From the NCBI RefSeq assembly GCF_014174215.1, contig NZ_JABEQL010000004.1:163320-227319 (forward strand): a DNA stretch of 64,000 bases, written 5' to 3'. The translations under genes and the position numbers were made by a program. Under the pieces are notes generated by a model. That model saw only the letters and a list, made by a program, of their open reading frames with translations. It did not search any database and was not told the DNA's origin. Shown here one piece after another: positions 9,774 to 18,900 of the stretch. Positions within the stretch are counted from its first letter, which is position 1, and every line of letters begins with the position of its first letter. The stretch is from Gluconacetobacter tumulicola (GTDB lineage: Bacteria > Pseudomonadota > Alphaproteobacteria > Acetobacterales > Acetobacteraceae).

Positions 9774-9878
9774 CGGACTGTGACCCGCAATCCGGCATAA
9801 GCGTTATCCGGAAACGGTCCCGCAGTCGGGACAGGTTATGATTGACAGCCGGAGCCGTGGGGCAACATCGTCGAGGGG

Positions 9879-10364
9879 ATGAGCGGCCTCACTCCTCCGG
9901 ATGGCGCCAATGACGGTTTGGCGACCGTTCATGTCTTTCCCCTGCGGCGCATGCTGCCCCTGGCCGATGCTGCCGTCTATCTGGGCATTCCATCGCGACG
10001 GCTGCGCATGCTGGGCCTGCTGCATGCGGGGCCGCGCCCGGCGGCGCGGAACGGGCGGACGCCGATGTATCGGGTCGAGGATCTGGATCGTTATGTGACC
10101 CTGCTCTACGGGCGGGTGCGGATTTCGGCGGTCGAAGAAGCGCGGCAGCGGCAGGAATGGCGGGCACGGATCGCGGCACCGGCGGTGTGTGACGCACGGG
10201 GGCGGCCGGTACGGCCGATCGACCCGTGCATGCAGGCCCTGACACTGGATGCGCTGGTGTCGGCGGGTGGCCCGCTGGGGCTGAAACTGCTGTTCGCCTC
10301 GGGGCTGGGGCTGATCTTCCTCTCCCATACACCCGTGATGTGGCGATTGTACGGAATGCTGTGA
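9879..10364 (+). CDS. Putative HTH protein with hydrophobic C-terminus
   Basis: 161 residues, no family recognised with certainty. Residues about 24-75 (MLPLADAAVYLGIPSRRLRMLGLLHAGPRP ... YRVEDLDRYV) resemble the winged helix-turn-helix of excisionase/MerR-like proteins, where a substrate-specified helix is followed by a xxxVEDLDxY motif. The last 35 residues are hydrophobic (GLKLLFASGLGLIFLSHT) and could be a membrane anchor. An HTH joined to a C-terminal anchor would be unusual. Neither neighbour suggests a role. Confidence 0.6.
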   Translation: MSGLTPPDGANDGLATVHVFPLRRMLPLADAAVYLGIPSRRLRMLGLLHAGPRPAARNGRTPMYRVEDLDRYVTLLYGRVRISAVEEARQRQEWRARIAAPAVCDARGRPVRPIDPCMQALTLDALVSAGGPLGLKLLFASGLGLIFLSHTPVMWRLYGML

Positions 10365-10461
10365 CCAGCGGTGTGACGCCGGGAACATTTGCATCACGCA
10401 CCGACGTCACACAACCAGTTTGGCCTGGAATTGCAGCGGAATTATGGCACGGCCCGCTCCC

Positions 10462-10857
10462 TCAGCAGGCACCGGCGCAAGGGGGCTCCGGCGGCGGCAG
10501 GGTGCTGCCGGTCAGGCCGGGCGGCCGCATGGAGGGCTCGGGCGCGCGGGCGCCGGGCGGCGGTGGGGGCACGATCTGCGGCACGTTCGGGGGCAGGGTC
10601 TGCACATCCAGCGGCTGGGCCGGGGGAATGGGCTGGCCCTGATAATAGAGCGGCCCGTGATAGCTCTGCGGCAACTGGGCCGCGTTCAGCCGGTCGACCA
10701 GCGAATCGCCGGTTCCATCGGGATAGGCGGAATGCGGCGCCGGCGCGGCAGGCCCCCGTGCGGCAGGGCCTGGTGCGGCATGAGCCAAGGGCAGCGCCGG
10801 CGGCAGGCACAGGGCGGCGAGGGTGAGGCACCCGGCAAGGTGGCAACGCGGTCTCAT
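10462..10857 (-). CDS. Proline-rich exported protein
   Basis: 131 residues from the start that opens a clear Sec signal (MRPRCHLAGCLTLAALCLPPALPLAHAA). The frame extends 31 codons upstream without signal-peptide logic. The mature part is dominated by Pro, Ala and Gly, with a short conserved-looking core (GDSLVDRLNAAQLPQSYHGPLYYQGQPIPP). No enzyme motifs. Low complexity limits any homology claim. It is transcribed divergently from the OmpH-family gene at 11047, with a 189-base gap. Confidence 0.6.
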   Translation of the reverse strand: MRPRCHLAGCLTLAALCLPPALPLAHAAPGPAARGPAAPAPHSAYPDGTGDSLVDRLNAAQLPQSYHGPLYYQGQPIPPAQPLDVQTLPPNVPQIVPPPPPGARAPEPSMRPPGLTGSTLPPPEPPCAGAC

Positions 10858-11046
10858 GGCGAAGGGCCTTTCGGAGAGGGGCGTGGAAGGGCGAGTATAG
10901 GCCCGATCCTCGCGCGCATGCATGTGTTTGAACGGCCGAGGACTGGTCATGCTCCCGGTGATCGGCTAGGCAGGGCAGCATTGCTCTTTTTGCCGTCTCC
11001 GGCCCTCGCGCCGTCGCGTTTGCTCCCTGCCTTACGGATTGCGATC

Positions 11047-11781
11047 ATGACCGATATTTCCCGGACCTCGTGCCGCCGGCTTCTGGCCGGATTCTTCGTT
11101 GTGACCGGGATGGGCGCCGTCCTGACCCCTGCCGTCGCGGCCCCCGCGCCGGCTGAAGCACCCGCCGCCGCCGCCCAGCAGCCCCTGCTGCCGGCGCCGC
11201 CGGTGCCCGATTTCGGGCCGCTGCCGGCCGGTGCCAAGCCGCCCGCCCCGATCGTCGGTGTGTTCGACACCGATGCGATCATGCGGCAATCCGTCGCGAT
11301 CCAGGAGGTCGAGAAGGAAATGGGCACGCGGCGCGACGCCCTGATCCGCGACGTGCGGGCCGAGGAGGGGCAGATCCAGGCCCTGCGCCAGCAGATGATG
11401 AACGCGCCCCGGCCCGAGGCCGAAGCCCAGCAGCGCAGCCTGCAGCAGCGCGTGGCGGCCGATCAGCGCAAGTTCGGCAACCGTAACCGGATCCTGGAGG
11501 AAGATATCCAGATCGCGCTGAACCAGGTCCAGCGCGAAATCGGCCAGGTGGTGAACAGTGTGGCGAAAGCGCGCGGGCTGACCCTGGTGGTGCAGTCGGG
11601 CCTGACCGTGCTGCATGGGCCGCAGGTCGATATCAGCGACCAGGTGGCCAGCCGGCTGAATGCCATCCTGCCCCATGTCTATCTGCCGGCAGCGAACGAG
11701 GACCCGGAAGTAATCGCGAAATCGGGCAAGTTCCCGACCGCGCCGGTCCAGATGACCGATCCCTCGCAGCAGCAGGGGTAA
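11047..11781 (+). CDS. OmpH/Skp-family periplasmic chaperone
   Basis: 244 residues. Signal peptide 1-31 (MTDISRTSCRRLLAGFF ... PAVAA), then an Ala/Pro linker to about 75. The Skp/OmpH domain starts at VGVFDTDAIMRQSVAIQEVEKEMGTRR, a form of the family's first strand and helix, and continues with long Gln/Arg-rich helices (tentacles) through about 190. The motif LNQVQREIGQVVNSVAKARGLTLVV is the closing part of the family. Skp holds unfolded outer-membrane proteins in the periplasm. The ORF remains open for 209 codons upstream, but only this start gives a signal peptide. Unlike the common gene order it is not next to bamA or lpxD here. Confidence 0.85.
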   Translation: MTDISRTSCRRLLAGFFVVTGMGAVLTPAVAAPAPAEAPAAAAQQPLLPAPPVPDFGPLPAGAKPPAPIVGVFDTDAIMRQSVAIQEVEKEMGTRRDALIRDVRAEEGQIQALRQQMMNAPRPEAEAQQRSLQQRVAADQRKFGNRNRILEEDIQIALNQVQREIGQVVNSVAKARGLTLVVQSGLTVLHGPQVDISDQVASRLNAILPHVYLPAANEDPEVIAKSGKFPTAPVQMTDPSQQQG

Positions 11782-11793
11782 GAAGGGAAGACG

Positions 11794-11815
11794 TTCTTTT
11801 TCTTCAGAAAAAGAA
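11794..11815. terminator. AT-rich bidirectional terminator
   Basis: TTCTTTTTC (11794-11802), loop TTCA, GAAAAAGAA (11807-11815). It sits between the convergent OmpH-family and ybaK genes. The same palindrome recurs at 57519-57542. Confidence 0.7.
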
Positions 11816-11817
11816 GA

Positions 11818-12309
11818 TCACTCCGCCGTCAGATCCGCCAGCATGGCCTGGCTGGCACGTAGCGCGTCGGCCGGGGCAAGGCGCACCTGCAAGCCCCGCT
11901 GCCCGCCATTGGTATAGAGATAGGGCAGATCGGCTGCCTGCCGGGCGAAAGCCGTGGGCACCCGCTTTTTCTGCCCGAACGGGCTGATGCCGCCGACACG
12001 GAAGCCGGTGATGCGCTCGGCATCGGCTGGCTTCATCATCTTCGCGCTCTTGCCGCCGAAGGCGGCGGCCAGTTTCTTCATGCTGACCTCGTGGTCCGAT
12101 GGCACGACGACGCAGACCGCGCGGCCGTCGATTTCCGCCATCAATGTCTTGAACACGCGGGCCGGCGGTTCGCCGATCGCTTCCGCGGCCTGCACGCCCA
12201 GCCGGTCGGCATCGGGATCGTATGTGTAGGTCACGGGGGTGAAGGCGATCCCTGCACGGGTCAGCGCCAGCGTCGCCGGGGTGCCGGGTATCTGGGGTTT
12301 CTTGGCCAT
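11818..12309 (-). CDS. ybaK: Cys-tRNA(Pro) deacylase YbaK/EbsC
   Basis: 163-residue trans-editing enzyme that hydrolyses Cys-tRNA(Pro) made by mischarging prolyl-tRNA synthetase. Features of the INS-like fold are VFKTLMAEIDGRAVCVVVPSD, the GGKSAKMM strand and the signature GGISPFGQKKRVP. Length matches the family (~159). ATG 12309 is chosen because it gives the usual N-terminus MAKKPQIPGTPATLALTRAGI; the open frame further upstream overlaps the neighbouring SDR gene. The stop nearly touches the terminator at 11794-11815. Confidence 0.93.
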   Translation of the reverse strand: MAKKPQIPGTPATLALTRAGIAFTPVTYTYDPDADRLGVQAAEAIGEPPARVFKTLMAEIDGRAVCVVVPSDHEVSMKKLAAAFGGKSAKMMKPADAERITGFRVGGISPFGQKKRVPTAFARQAADLPYLYTNGGQRGLQVRLAPADALRASQAMLADLTAE

Positions 12310-12340
12310 GTCGGTGTCATAACAGGATCGGGCGCGCGCG

Positions 12341-13051
12341 TCAGGCTCCCGCGGCCACGATCCTCTGCCCATGAAGCTGCGCGTCAGGACGGCACAGGGC
12401 GGCGATGGTGACGGCGGCGTCTTCGGGCCGGGGCAGGGCGGACAGGTCGGCGGCGGGCATGGCCTGCACCCGCAGCCGGGTGGCCACCGGGCCGGGATCG
12501 TACAGATTGACCCGCAATGCCGAATCCGGACCGATTTCATCGGCCCAGGCCAGCACCGCGGCCTCCATCGCCGCTTTCGAGGCCGCCATCATGCCCCAGA
12601 AGCTGGCGGGGCGGGCGGCATGCCCGTCGGTCAGGAACAGGGCGCGGCCGGCCGGTGCGCGCTCCAGCAGCGGGGCCGTGGTGCGGATCAGCCGCCAGGC
12701 GGCGGTGGCGTTGACCGCCAGCGTGGTGTCCCAGTCGATGTCGCGCATATGGGTGACGGGCGTGAGCACGCCCAGCATGGCGGCACAATGGACCAGCACG
12801 TCCAGCCGGCCGAAGCGCGCCGCGATCGAGGGGCCCAGCGCGTCGATCGCCGCCCCGTCCCGCAGGTCCATGGGCAGCAGGGTCGCGTGCCGGCCGGTGC
12901 GCCGTGCGATCAAATCGTCGGTTTCCTCCAGCCCGCCCGGTGTGCGGGCGGTGAGGATGCAATGGGCTCCGGCGTCGGCCAGGGCCAGGGCGGTGGCACG
13001 GCCGATGCCGCGGCTGGCACCGGTCACCAGCGCCACGCTGCCCGTCAGCAT
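12341..13051 (-). CDS. SDR-family protein (YciK-like) lacking catalytic Tyr
   Basis: 236-residue short-chain dehydrogenase/reductase fold. TGASRGIG at 10-17 binds the NADP(H) phosphates and NATAAWR (about 114-120) is the NAG-like helix. The Rossmann fold is complete. In the active site the usual YxxxK reads MAASK (Met155, Lys159), and the Ser that normally precedes it falls in FLTDGH. Tyr and Ser are therefore both missing, which argues against normal reductase chemistry. It sits 31 bases upstream of ybaK and 39 bases after purF, all on the minus strand, so it is probably cotranscribed with purF. Confidence 0.85.
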   Translation of the reverse strand: MLTGSVALVTGASRGIGRATALALADAGAHCILTARTPGGLEETDDLIARRTGRHATLLPMDLRDGAAIDALGPSIAARFGRLDVLVHCAAMLGVLTPVTHMRDIDWDTTLAVNATAAWRLIRTTAPLLERAPAGRALFLTDGHAARPASFWGMMAASKAAMEAAVLAWADEIGPDSALRVNLYDPGPVATRLRVQAMPAADLSALPRPEDAAVTIAALCRPDAQLHGQRIVAAGA

Positions 13052-13090
13052 GGTGGGTGGCCGCCCTGCCGCCTCATGCCCGGCAGGCGG

Positions 13091-14626
13091 TCACGCGCAG
13101 TGCGGGTCGCCGCCGGCGGCCTCGTAATCGACCAGGGCGATCGGGTAGTCACCGGTGAAGCAGGCATCGCAGTAGCGGCCCGCCGCCGCCTCGCGGCCCT
13201 CATGGCCCAGGGCGCGGTACAGCCCGTCGAACGAGATGAAGGCCAGGCTGTCGACGCCGATCAGCTCGGCCATTTCCTTCAAATCGTGCTGGGCGGCCAG
13301 CAGCTTGCTGCGCTCGGGCGTGTCGATGCCGTAGAAGCAGGAATGCGTCGTCGGCGGCGAGGAGATGCGCATATGCACCTCGCGCGCGCCGGCGGCGCGG
13401 ACCATGTCCACGATCTTGCGTGAGGTGGTGCCGCGCACGATCGAATCATCGACCAGCACCACGCGCTTGCCGTCCAGCACCGGGCGGTTGGTCGAATGTT
13501 TCAGCTTCACGCCCAGATGGCGGATCTGGTCGGTCGGCTCGATGAAGGTGCGGCCGACATAATGGTTGCGGATAATGCCCAGCTCGAAGGGAATGCCGCT
13601 GGCCATGGCATAGCCCATGGCCGAGGGCACGCCGGAATCCGGCACCGGGACGATCACGTCGGCCTCGACCCCGCTTTCGCGGGCCAGTTCGACGCCGATG
13701 CGCTTGCGCGCCTCATAGACCGGCACGCCGTCCAGCACCGAGTCCGGGCGCGCGAAATAGATATATTCGAACACGCAGAACCGGCCCTTCTGCTCGCCGA
13801 AGGGCTTGACCGAGCGCACGCCGTCATTGTCGATGATCACGACCTCGCCCGGCTCCACGTCGCGGACGAATTCCGCGCCCACGATGTCCAGCGCGCAGGT
13901 CTCGCTGGCCAGCACCCACGAGGCGGGGTCGGATTCGGTTTCGCCGGGGATGCGGCCCAGGATCAGCGGCCGCACGCCCAGCGGGTCGCGCACGCCGATC
14001 AGTGCGTCACGCGACAGCACCACCAGCGAATAGGCGCCCAGCACCTGCTTCAGCGCGTCGATCAGCCGGTCGATCACCGAGGCGTAGAGCGAGATGGCGA
14101 TCAGGTGGATGAACACCTCGCTGTCGGTCGTGGACTGGAAGATGCAGCCACGGCGCACCAGCGCGCGCTTCAGGGTTTCGGCGTTCGTCAGGTTGCCGTT
14201 ATGCGCCACCGCCAGGCCGCCGAACTCGAAATCGGCGAACAGCGGCTGCACGTTGCGGATCAGCGTGGCGCCCGTGGTGGCATAGCGGTTGTGGCCCACC
14301 GCCCGGTGGCCGGGCAGGGTGGCCATGACCCGCGCATCGCCGAACACGTCGCCGACCAGCCCGAGGCCCTTGTGGGTGTGGAAACGCTCGCCGTCATAGG
14401 ACACGATGCCGGTGGCTTCCTGCCCGCGATGCTGGAGCGCGTGCAGCCCCAGCGCCGTCAGGGCCGAGGCGTCCTTGACGTTCCAGACGCCGAAGACGCC
14501 GCATTCCTCATGCGGCTTGTCGTCGTCGTGCCACTGCGGCGGCACGTCGTCGCGGTGGCCCGACGGACACGCGGCGGCCGGGCTGCATGAGGTGGCGGCC
14601 TGCGGGACGGTGGGGCGGATCGGCAT
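13091..14626 (-). CDS. purF: Amidophosphoribosyltransferase
   Basis: 511-residue first enzyme of purine synthesis; it transfers glutamine-derived ammonia to PRPP. The start at 14626 has a purine-rich ribosome site (AAAGAGAA) and gives a 41-residue propeptide ending at EE, so that processing would expose Cys42 (ECGVFGVW), the Ntn-type nucleophile. The glutaminase domain is followed by the PRTase domain with the PRPP loop [14 protein letters not shown] at about 380-393. Late Cys residues ([15 protein letters not shown]) are consistent with the Bacillus-type Fe-S form. It lies downstream of cvpA with a 73-base gap, the classic cvpA-purF order. Confidence 0.97.
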   Translation of the reverse strand: MPIRPTVPQAATSCSPAAACPSGHRDDVPPQWHDDDKPHEECGVFGVWNVKDASALTALGLHALQHRGQEATGIVSYDGERFHTHKGLGLVGDVFGDARVMATLPGHRAVGHNRYATTGATLIRNVQPLFADFEFGGLAVAHNGNLTNAETLKRALVRRGCIFQSTTDSEVFIHLIAISLYASVIDRLIDALKQVLGAYSLVVLSRDALIGVRDPLGVRPLILGRIPGETESDPASWVLASETCALDIVGAEFVRDVEPGEVVIIDNDGVRSVKPFGEQKGRFCVFEYIYFARPDSVLDGVPVYEARKRIGVELARESGVEADVIVPVPDSGVPSAMGYAMASGIPFELGIIRNHYVGRTFIEPTDQIRHLGVKLKHSTNRPVLDGKRVVLVDDSIVRGTTSRKIVDMVRAAGAREVHMRISSPPTTHSCFYGIDTPERSKLLAAQHDLKEMAELIGVDSLAFISFDGLYRALGHEGREAAAGRYCDACFTGDYPIALVDYEAAGGDPHCA

Positions 14627-14699
14627 GATCAGTTCTCTTTCCTCGGCGGGTGACCGGGCGGAGACCCCGGGCTGGCACTGGGGAGGCCCCGCTAAGGGG

Positions 14700-15230
14700 T
14701 CATATCGGGGCGTCATGGCGCGTCTGCGGCGGTTGCGCAAGGCGTGCCTGCATGGAAATGGGCAGGAACCCGCTCAGAAAGAAGGCCCCCCGGGCAACGA
14801 AAGCCGTTGCCCGCGCATCCTGCACCGGCTGGGGCCATTCCGCCGGAGCCACTTCCGTCCCCACGGCAAGGTAGAACACGGCCAGGAGAACATAGCCGCG
14901 CAGCCCGCCGAACAGCAGGCCCAGCATGCCGTTCAGCCCGCCCAGCGCCGAGTCGCGGACGATCCGGCCGAGAAGCTGGGCCACCAGCGTGAAGACGATC
15001 AGCAGTCCGATAAAGGGCAGGACGAAGCCGGCGGCGGACGCGACCAGCGGGTTGTCGATCCACGGCGTGAGCGCCTGCCGCACCGGCTCCATCCAGCGCA
15101 TGGCCAGGACCAGCGCGCCGGCCCAGGTTGCCAGGCCCAGGATTTCGCGGACCAGGCCGCGCCCCCACCCGAACAGGGCCGAAGCCACCACCACCAGCGC
15201 GGCCGCCAGATCCACCCAGGCTCCGTTCAT
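14700..15230 (-). CDS. cvpA: CvpA-family membrane protein
   Basis: 176 residues, four predicted membrane segments (about 4-22, 28-46, 64-86, 104-124), and the family pattern of GWGRGLVREILGLATW near the N-terminus. CvpA was named for colicin V production and is linked to envelope homeostasis; its chemical role is unknown. Its position immediately upstream of purF is conserved across proteobacteria, which supports the call. Confidence 0.9.
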   Translation of the reverse strand: MNGAWVDLAAALVVVASALFGWGRGLVREILGLATWAGALVLAMRWMEPVRQALTPWIDNPLVASAAGFVLPFIGLLIVFTLVAQLLGRIVRDSALGGLNGMLGLLFGGLRGYVLLAVFYLAVGTEVAPAEWPQPVQDARATAFVARGAFFLSGFLPISMQARLAQPPQTRHDAPI

Positions 15231-15412
15231 GGACCAGGATCGGCCGCCCGGCCGGACGCTGGGAAAAAAGGGACCCGAGACATGGGGGGCGGGACTGTCC
15301 TTGTGTTGCGGCGGGCCTGCATGGCCCAGAGGGCATTATTGAGGGGCGCTATCCACGGGCGCTTATGCCACCCGGCTCCCGTGGTGCCAAAGGAAAGATC
15401 GCACCCGCCCCA

Positions 15413-15841
15413 TCAGGGCAGCTTGGTGGACTGGATCTTCCACGGGCGGCCCAGGGACCGTCCGGCGGGCTGGCCGACGCGGCGGCGCTGCGTATTGTTC
15501 AGCATCACCAGCAATTCGCCGACCTGGGTGCGGCGGTCCAGCTCGGTCCATACGGCGCCGGCCGAGAGGTCGCGCGCGGCCCAGATCCGCATCAGGCAGG
15601 TCAGCACATGGGCGCTCTCGCGGATGAGCTGGCCCTTGTCCTCGGCGATCAGCCCCACCACGCAATGGTCGCCATGCAGGCCGAATGCCCGGGCCAGGCG
15701 GCGGATATCCCGCTCGGTGGGGGGCGGGGCCTGGGCGGCATCCTGCGACAGGGCCTGCCACAGCGCCTCGACCGCCCGCCGCGCGTCGGGCGGCGGGGCG
15801 GCGCTGTCGTCACCCGGCGGTGGAGGGGGGATAGATGCCAT
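15413..15841 (-). CDS. HisE/MazG-like protein, catalytic acids not conserved
   Basis: 142 residues. The core from about 55 to 108 (FGLHGDHCVVGLIAEDKGQ ... RESAHVLTCLMRIWAARDLS ... VWTELDRR) lines up with phosphoribosyl-ATP pyrophosphatase HisE, whose matching segments read GEEAxExxxA, EAADLLYHLLVLLAARG and ELxRR. The metal-binding Glu/Asp of the family are replaced here (GDHC for GEEA, ESAH for EAAD), so hydrolase activity is doubtful. No his operon is nearby. N-terminal 30 residues are Pro/Ala-rich; the C-terminal 25 are basic. It is read from the same strand as metH, 69 bases downstream of it. Confidence 0.6.
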   Translation of the reverse strand: MASIPPPPPGDDSAAPPPDARRAVEALWQALSQDAAQAPPPTERDIRRLARAFGLHGDHCVVGLIAEDKGQLIRESAHVLTCLMRIWAARDLSAGAVWTELDRRTQVGELLVMLNNTQRRRVGQPAGRSLGRPWKIQSTKLP

Positions 15842-15910
15842 ACCGCGATGATGCCGGGGGGCGGTTCATGCGGTCAACATCGCGCGCGGTCCACGCATGG
15901 CGGTCTGCCG

Positions 15911-18900
15911 TCAGATCGAAAAATATTTCGCCTGCGGATTGAGGACCACCAGGGCCGAGGTCGATTGCTCCGGGTGCAACTGGTAGCCGTCGGTCAGCGA
16001 CACGCCGATCCGCTCGGCATCCAGCAGCTTCAGGATCGGTTCCTGGTCCTCCAGCCTCGGGCAGGCGGGATAGCCGAAGGAATAGCGCGATCCGCGATAG
16101 CCCTGCTGCAGCAGCTTCGCCATGTCGCGGTCGTCCTCGGCGGCGAAGCCCAGCTCGGCACGGATGCGCTTGTGGGTGTATTCGGCCATCGCTTCGGCCA
16201 TTTCGACCGAAAGCCCGTGCAGGTAGAGGTAATCCTTGTAGCGGTTGGCTTCGAACCATTCGCGGGCCATGTCCGATGCCTTCTGGCCCACGGTGACGAC
16301 CTGCAGCCCGATCACGTCGCGGGCCTCGTCATCCACGTCGCGCACGAAATCGGCGATGCAGGCGCCGTCCTCGCGCGGCTGGCGGGGCAGAGCGAAGCGC
16401 GCGACCTCGGTGGTGCCGTCCTCGGCGAACAGGATCAGGTCGTTGCCCTGGCCCGCCGCCTTCCAGTAGCCGTAGGAGGCCTGGGGACGCAGGATGTCCT
16501 GCTCGGCCGCTAGTGCGAGCATGCGGCGCAGGACGGGGCGCAGTTCCTGTCTGGCCCAGCCCATGAAATCGTCCAGCGAGCGGCCCTGTTTGCGGAAGCC
16601 CCACTGGAATTGATAGAGCGACCGCTCATTGAGGAACGGCAGCACGGCATCCGGCGTGGCTTCCAGCACCTTCGGCCCCCAGAAGGGTGGGGTGACGACC
16701 GGTTCGCCCTGCGTCAGGCGGTGGCGGCGGGCGCGGGCGGCGGCGACATCGACCGGGGCGAAGCCGCGCTGTTCCTGCTGTTCCATGTCGCGCGGGCGCG
16801 AGCGGGTGGCCTTGCCGGCGCGGCGGGAGCGCACGGCGGCCAGGTAATTGTCGAACTCGCCCTTGGCCACCTGGTCCATCAGCGACAGGCCGTCGAACGC
16901 ATCGCGGGCATAGGCCACGCGCCCGTCGGTGCCGTAGGCGGCGGCGCAATCTTCCTCGACATAATTGCGGGTCAGTGCGGCACCCCCCAGCAGCACGGGC
17001 AGGTCGACCCCCTGGCGGGCCATCTCTTCGAGGTTCTCGCGCATGATCACCGTCGATTTGACCAGCAGGCCCGACATGCCCACCGCGTGGGCATTATGCT
17101 CGCGCGCGGCGGTGATCATGTCGGCGACCGGCACCTTGATGCCCAGATTGATCACCCGGTAGCCGTTATTGGTCAGGATGATATCGACCAGGTTCTTGCC
17201 GATGTCATGCACGTCGCCCTTGACGGTCGCCAGCACGATGATGCCGCGCGCCTGGCCCTCGACGCGCTCCATGTGCGGTTCCAGATGGGCGACGGCGGCC
17301 TTCATCGTCTCGGCCGATTGCAGCACGAAGGGGAGCTGCATCTTGCCGGCGCCGAACAGCTCGCCCACCACCTTCATGCCGTCCAGCAGGATGGTGTTGA
17401 TGATCTCCAGCGGCGGGATGGTGGCCATCGCCTCGTCGAGATCGGCTTCCAGACCCTTGCGGTCGCCGTCCACGATGCGGTCCTTCAGGCGGCCTTCGAC
17501 CGTCTCGGCGCGCACCTTCTTCACCGCGTCGCTGGCCTTGCGGTCGGCGAACAGTTCCAGCAGCTTCTGCAGCGGGTCGTAGCCCTCGGCACGGCGGTCG
17601 AAGATCAGGTCTTCGGCCACCTTCACCTCTTCCTCGGGGATCAGGTGCAGCGGGCGGATCTTCGAGACATGGACGATCGCCGCCGTCATGCCCGCGCGCA
17701 CCGCGTGATCGAGGAACACGGAATTCAGCACCGCGCGCGCCGCCGGGTTGAGGCCGAACGAGATGTTCGACAGGCCCAGCACGATCTGGATGTCGGGGAA
17801 GCGTTCATGGATCTGGCGGATGCCCTCCAGCGTCCACAGGCCCAGCTTGCGGTCGTCCTCGACGCCGGTGCCGATGGTGAAGGTCAGCGGGTCGATCATC
17901 AGGTCCGATTGCGGCAGGCCGTGCCGGTCGCAGGCGAATTCCACCAGGCGGGTGGCGATGCGTAGCTTGTCCTCGGCCGTCTTGGCCATGCCGACTTCGT
18001 CGATCGTCAGCGCCACCACGGCGGCGCCGAACTTGCGGGCCAGGAGCATGCGATCGTTGGCATGGCCCTCGCCATCCTCGAAATTGATCGAATTGATGAT
18101 CGCCTTGCCGCCATACAGTTTCAGCGCGGCCTCGATGACCGGGGTTTCGGTGGAATCGATCACCAGCGGCGCGTTGACCGAGGCGGTGAAGCGGGTCACC
18201 ACCTCGTTCATCTCGCGCATCTCGTCGCGCCCGACGAAGGCGGTGCAGATATCCAGCGCGTTGGAGCCCTCGCCCACCTGCTCGCGGCCCACGGCCACGC
18301 AGCCGTCCCAGTCGCCCTCTTCCTGCAGGGTGCGCCATTTCTTGGACCCGTTGGCGTTGCAGCGCTCGCCGATCGAGAAATAGCTGTTTTCCTGCCGCAG
18401 CGGGACCTGGGTGTAGAGGCTGGCGACCGAGGGAATCCACACCGGGCGGCGGACGATCGGAGCGGGGCGGTGGCGGCCGGTGCCTTCGGCGCGGCGGCGC
18501 AGCATGGCGTCCAGCGCCGCGATATGCGGGGTGGAGGTGCCGCAGCAGCCGCCGACCAGGTTCAGCCCGTCCTCGGTAATGAAACGTTCCACCCAACTTG
18601 CCATGTCGGCGGGCGAGAGCGGGTAGTGGGTCTGGCCGTTCACCAGTTCGGGCAGGCCGGCATTGGGCTGGATGGAGACCAGGCCCGGCCAGTTGGTGGC
18701 CAGCCAGCGCACATGCTCGGCCATTTCCTGCGGGCCGGTGGCGCAGTTCAGCCCCATCAGCGGCACGTCCAGCGCGTGGATGGCCGTGGCCGCCGCCGCG
18801 ATGTCGGGCCCGACCAGCAGCGTGCCGGTGGTCTCGACCGTCACCTGCACGAAGATCGGGGTGTCGGTGCCCTGTTCGGCGCGGGCGATCTTGGCACCGT

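Noticed and set aside
10371..10412. GTGTGACG/CGTCACAC inverted repeat
   Set aside because: The 26-base loop and lack of a T-run do not fit a terminator; it may be chance or a weak operator, so it is not listed.
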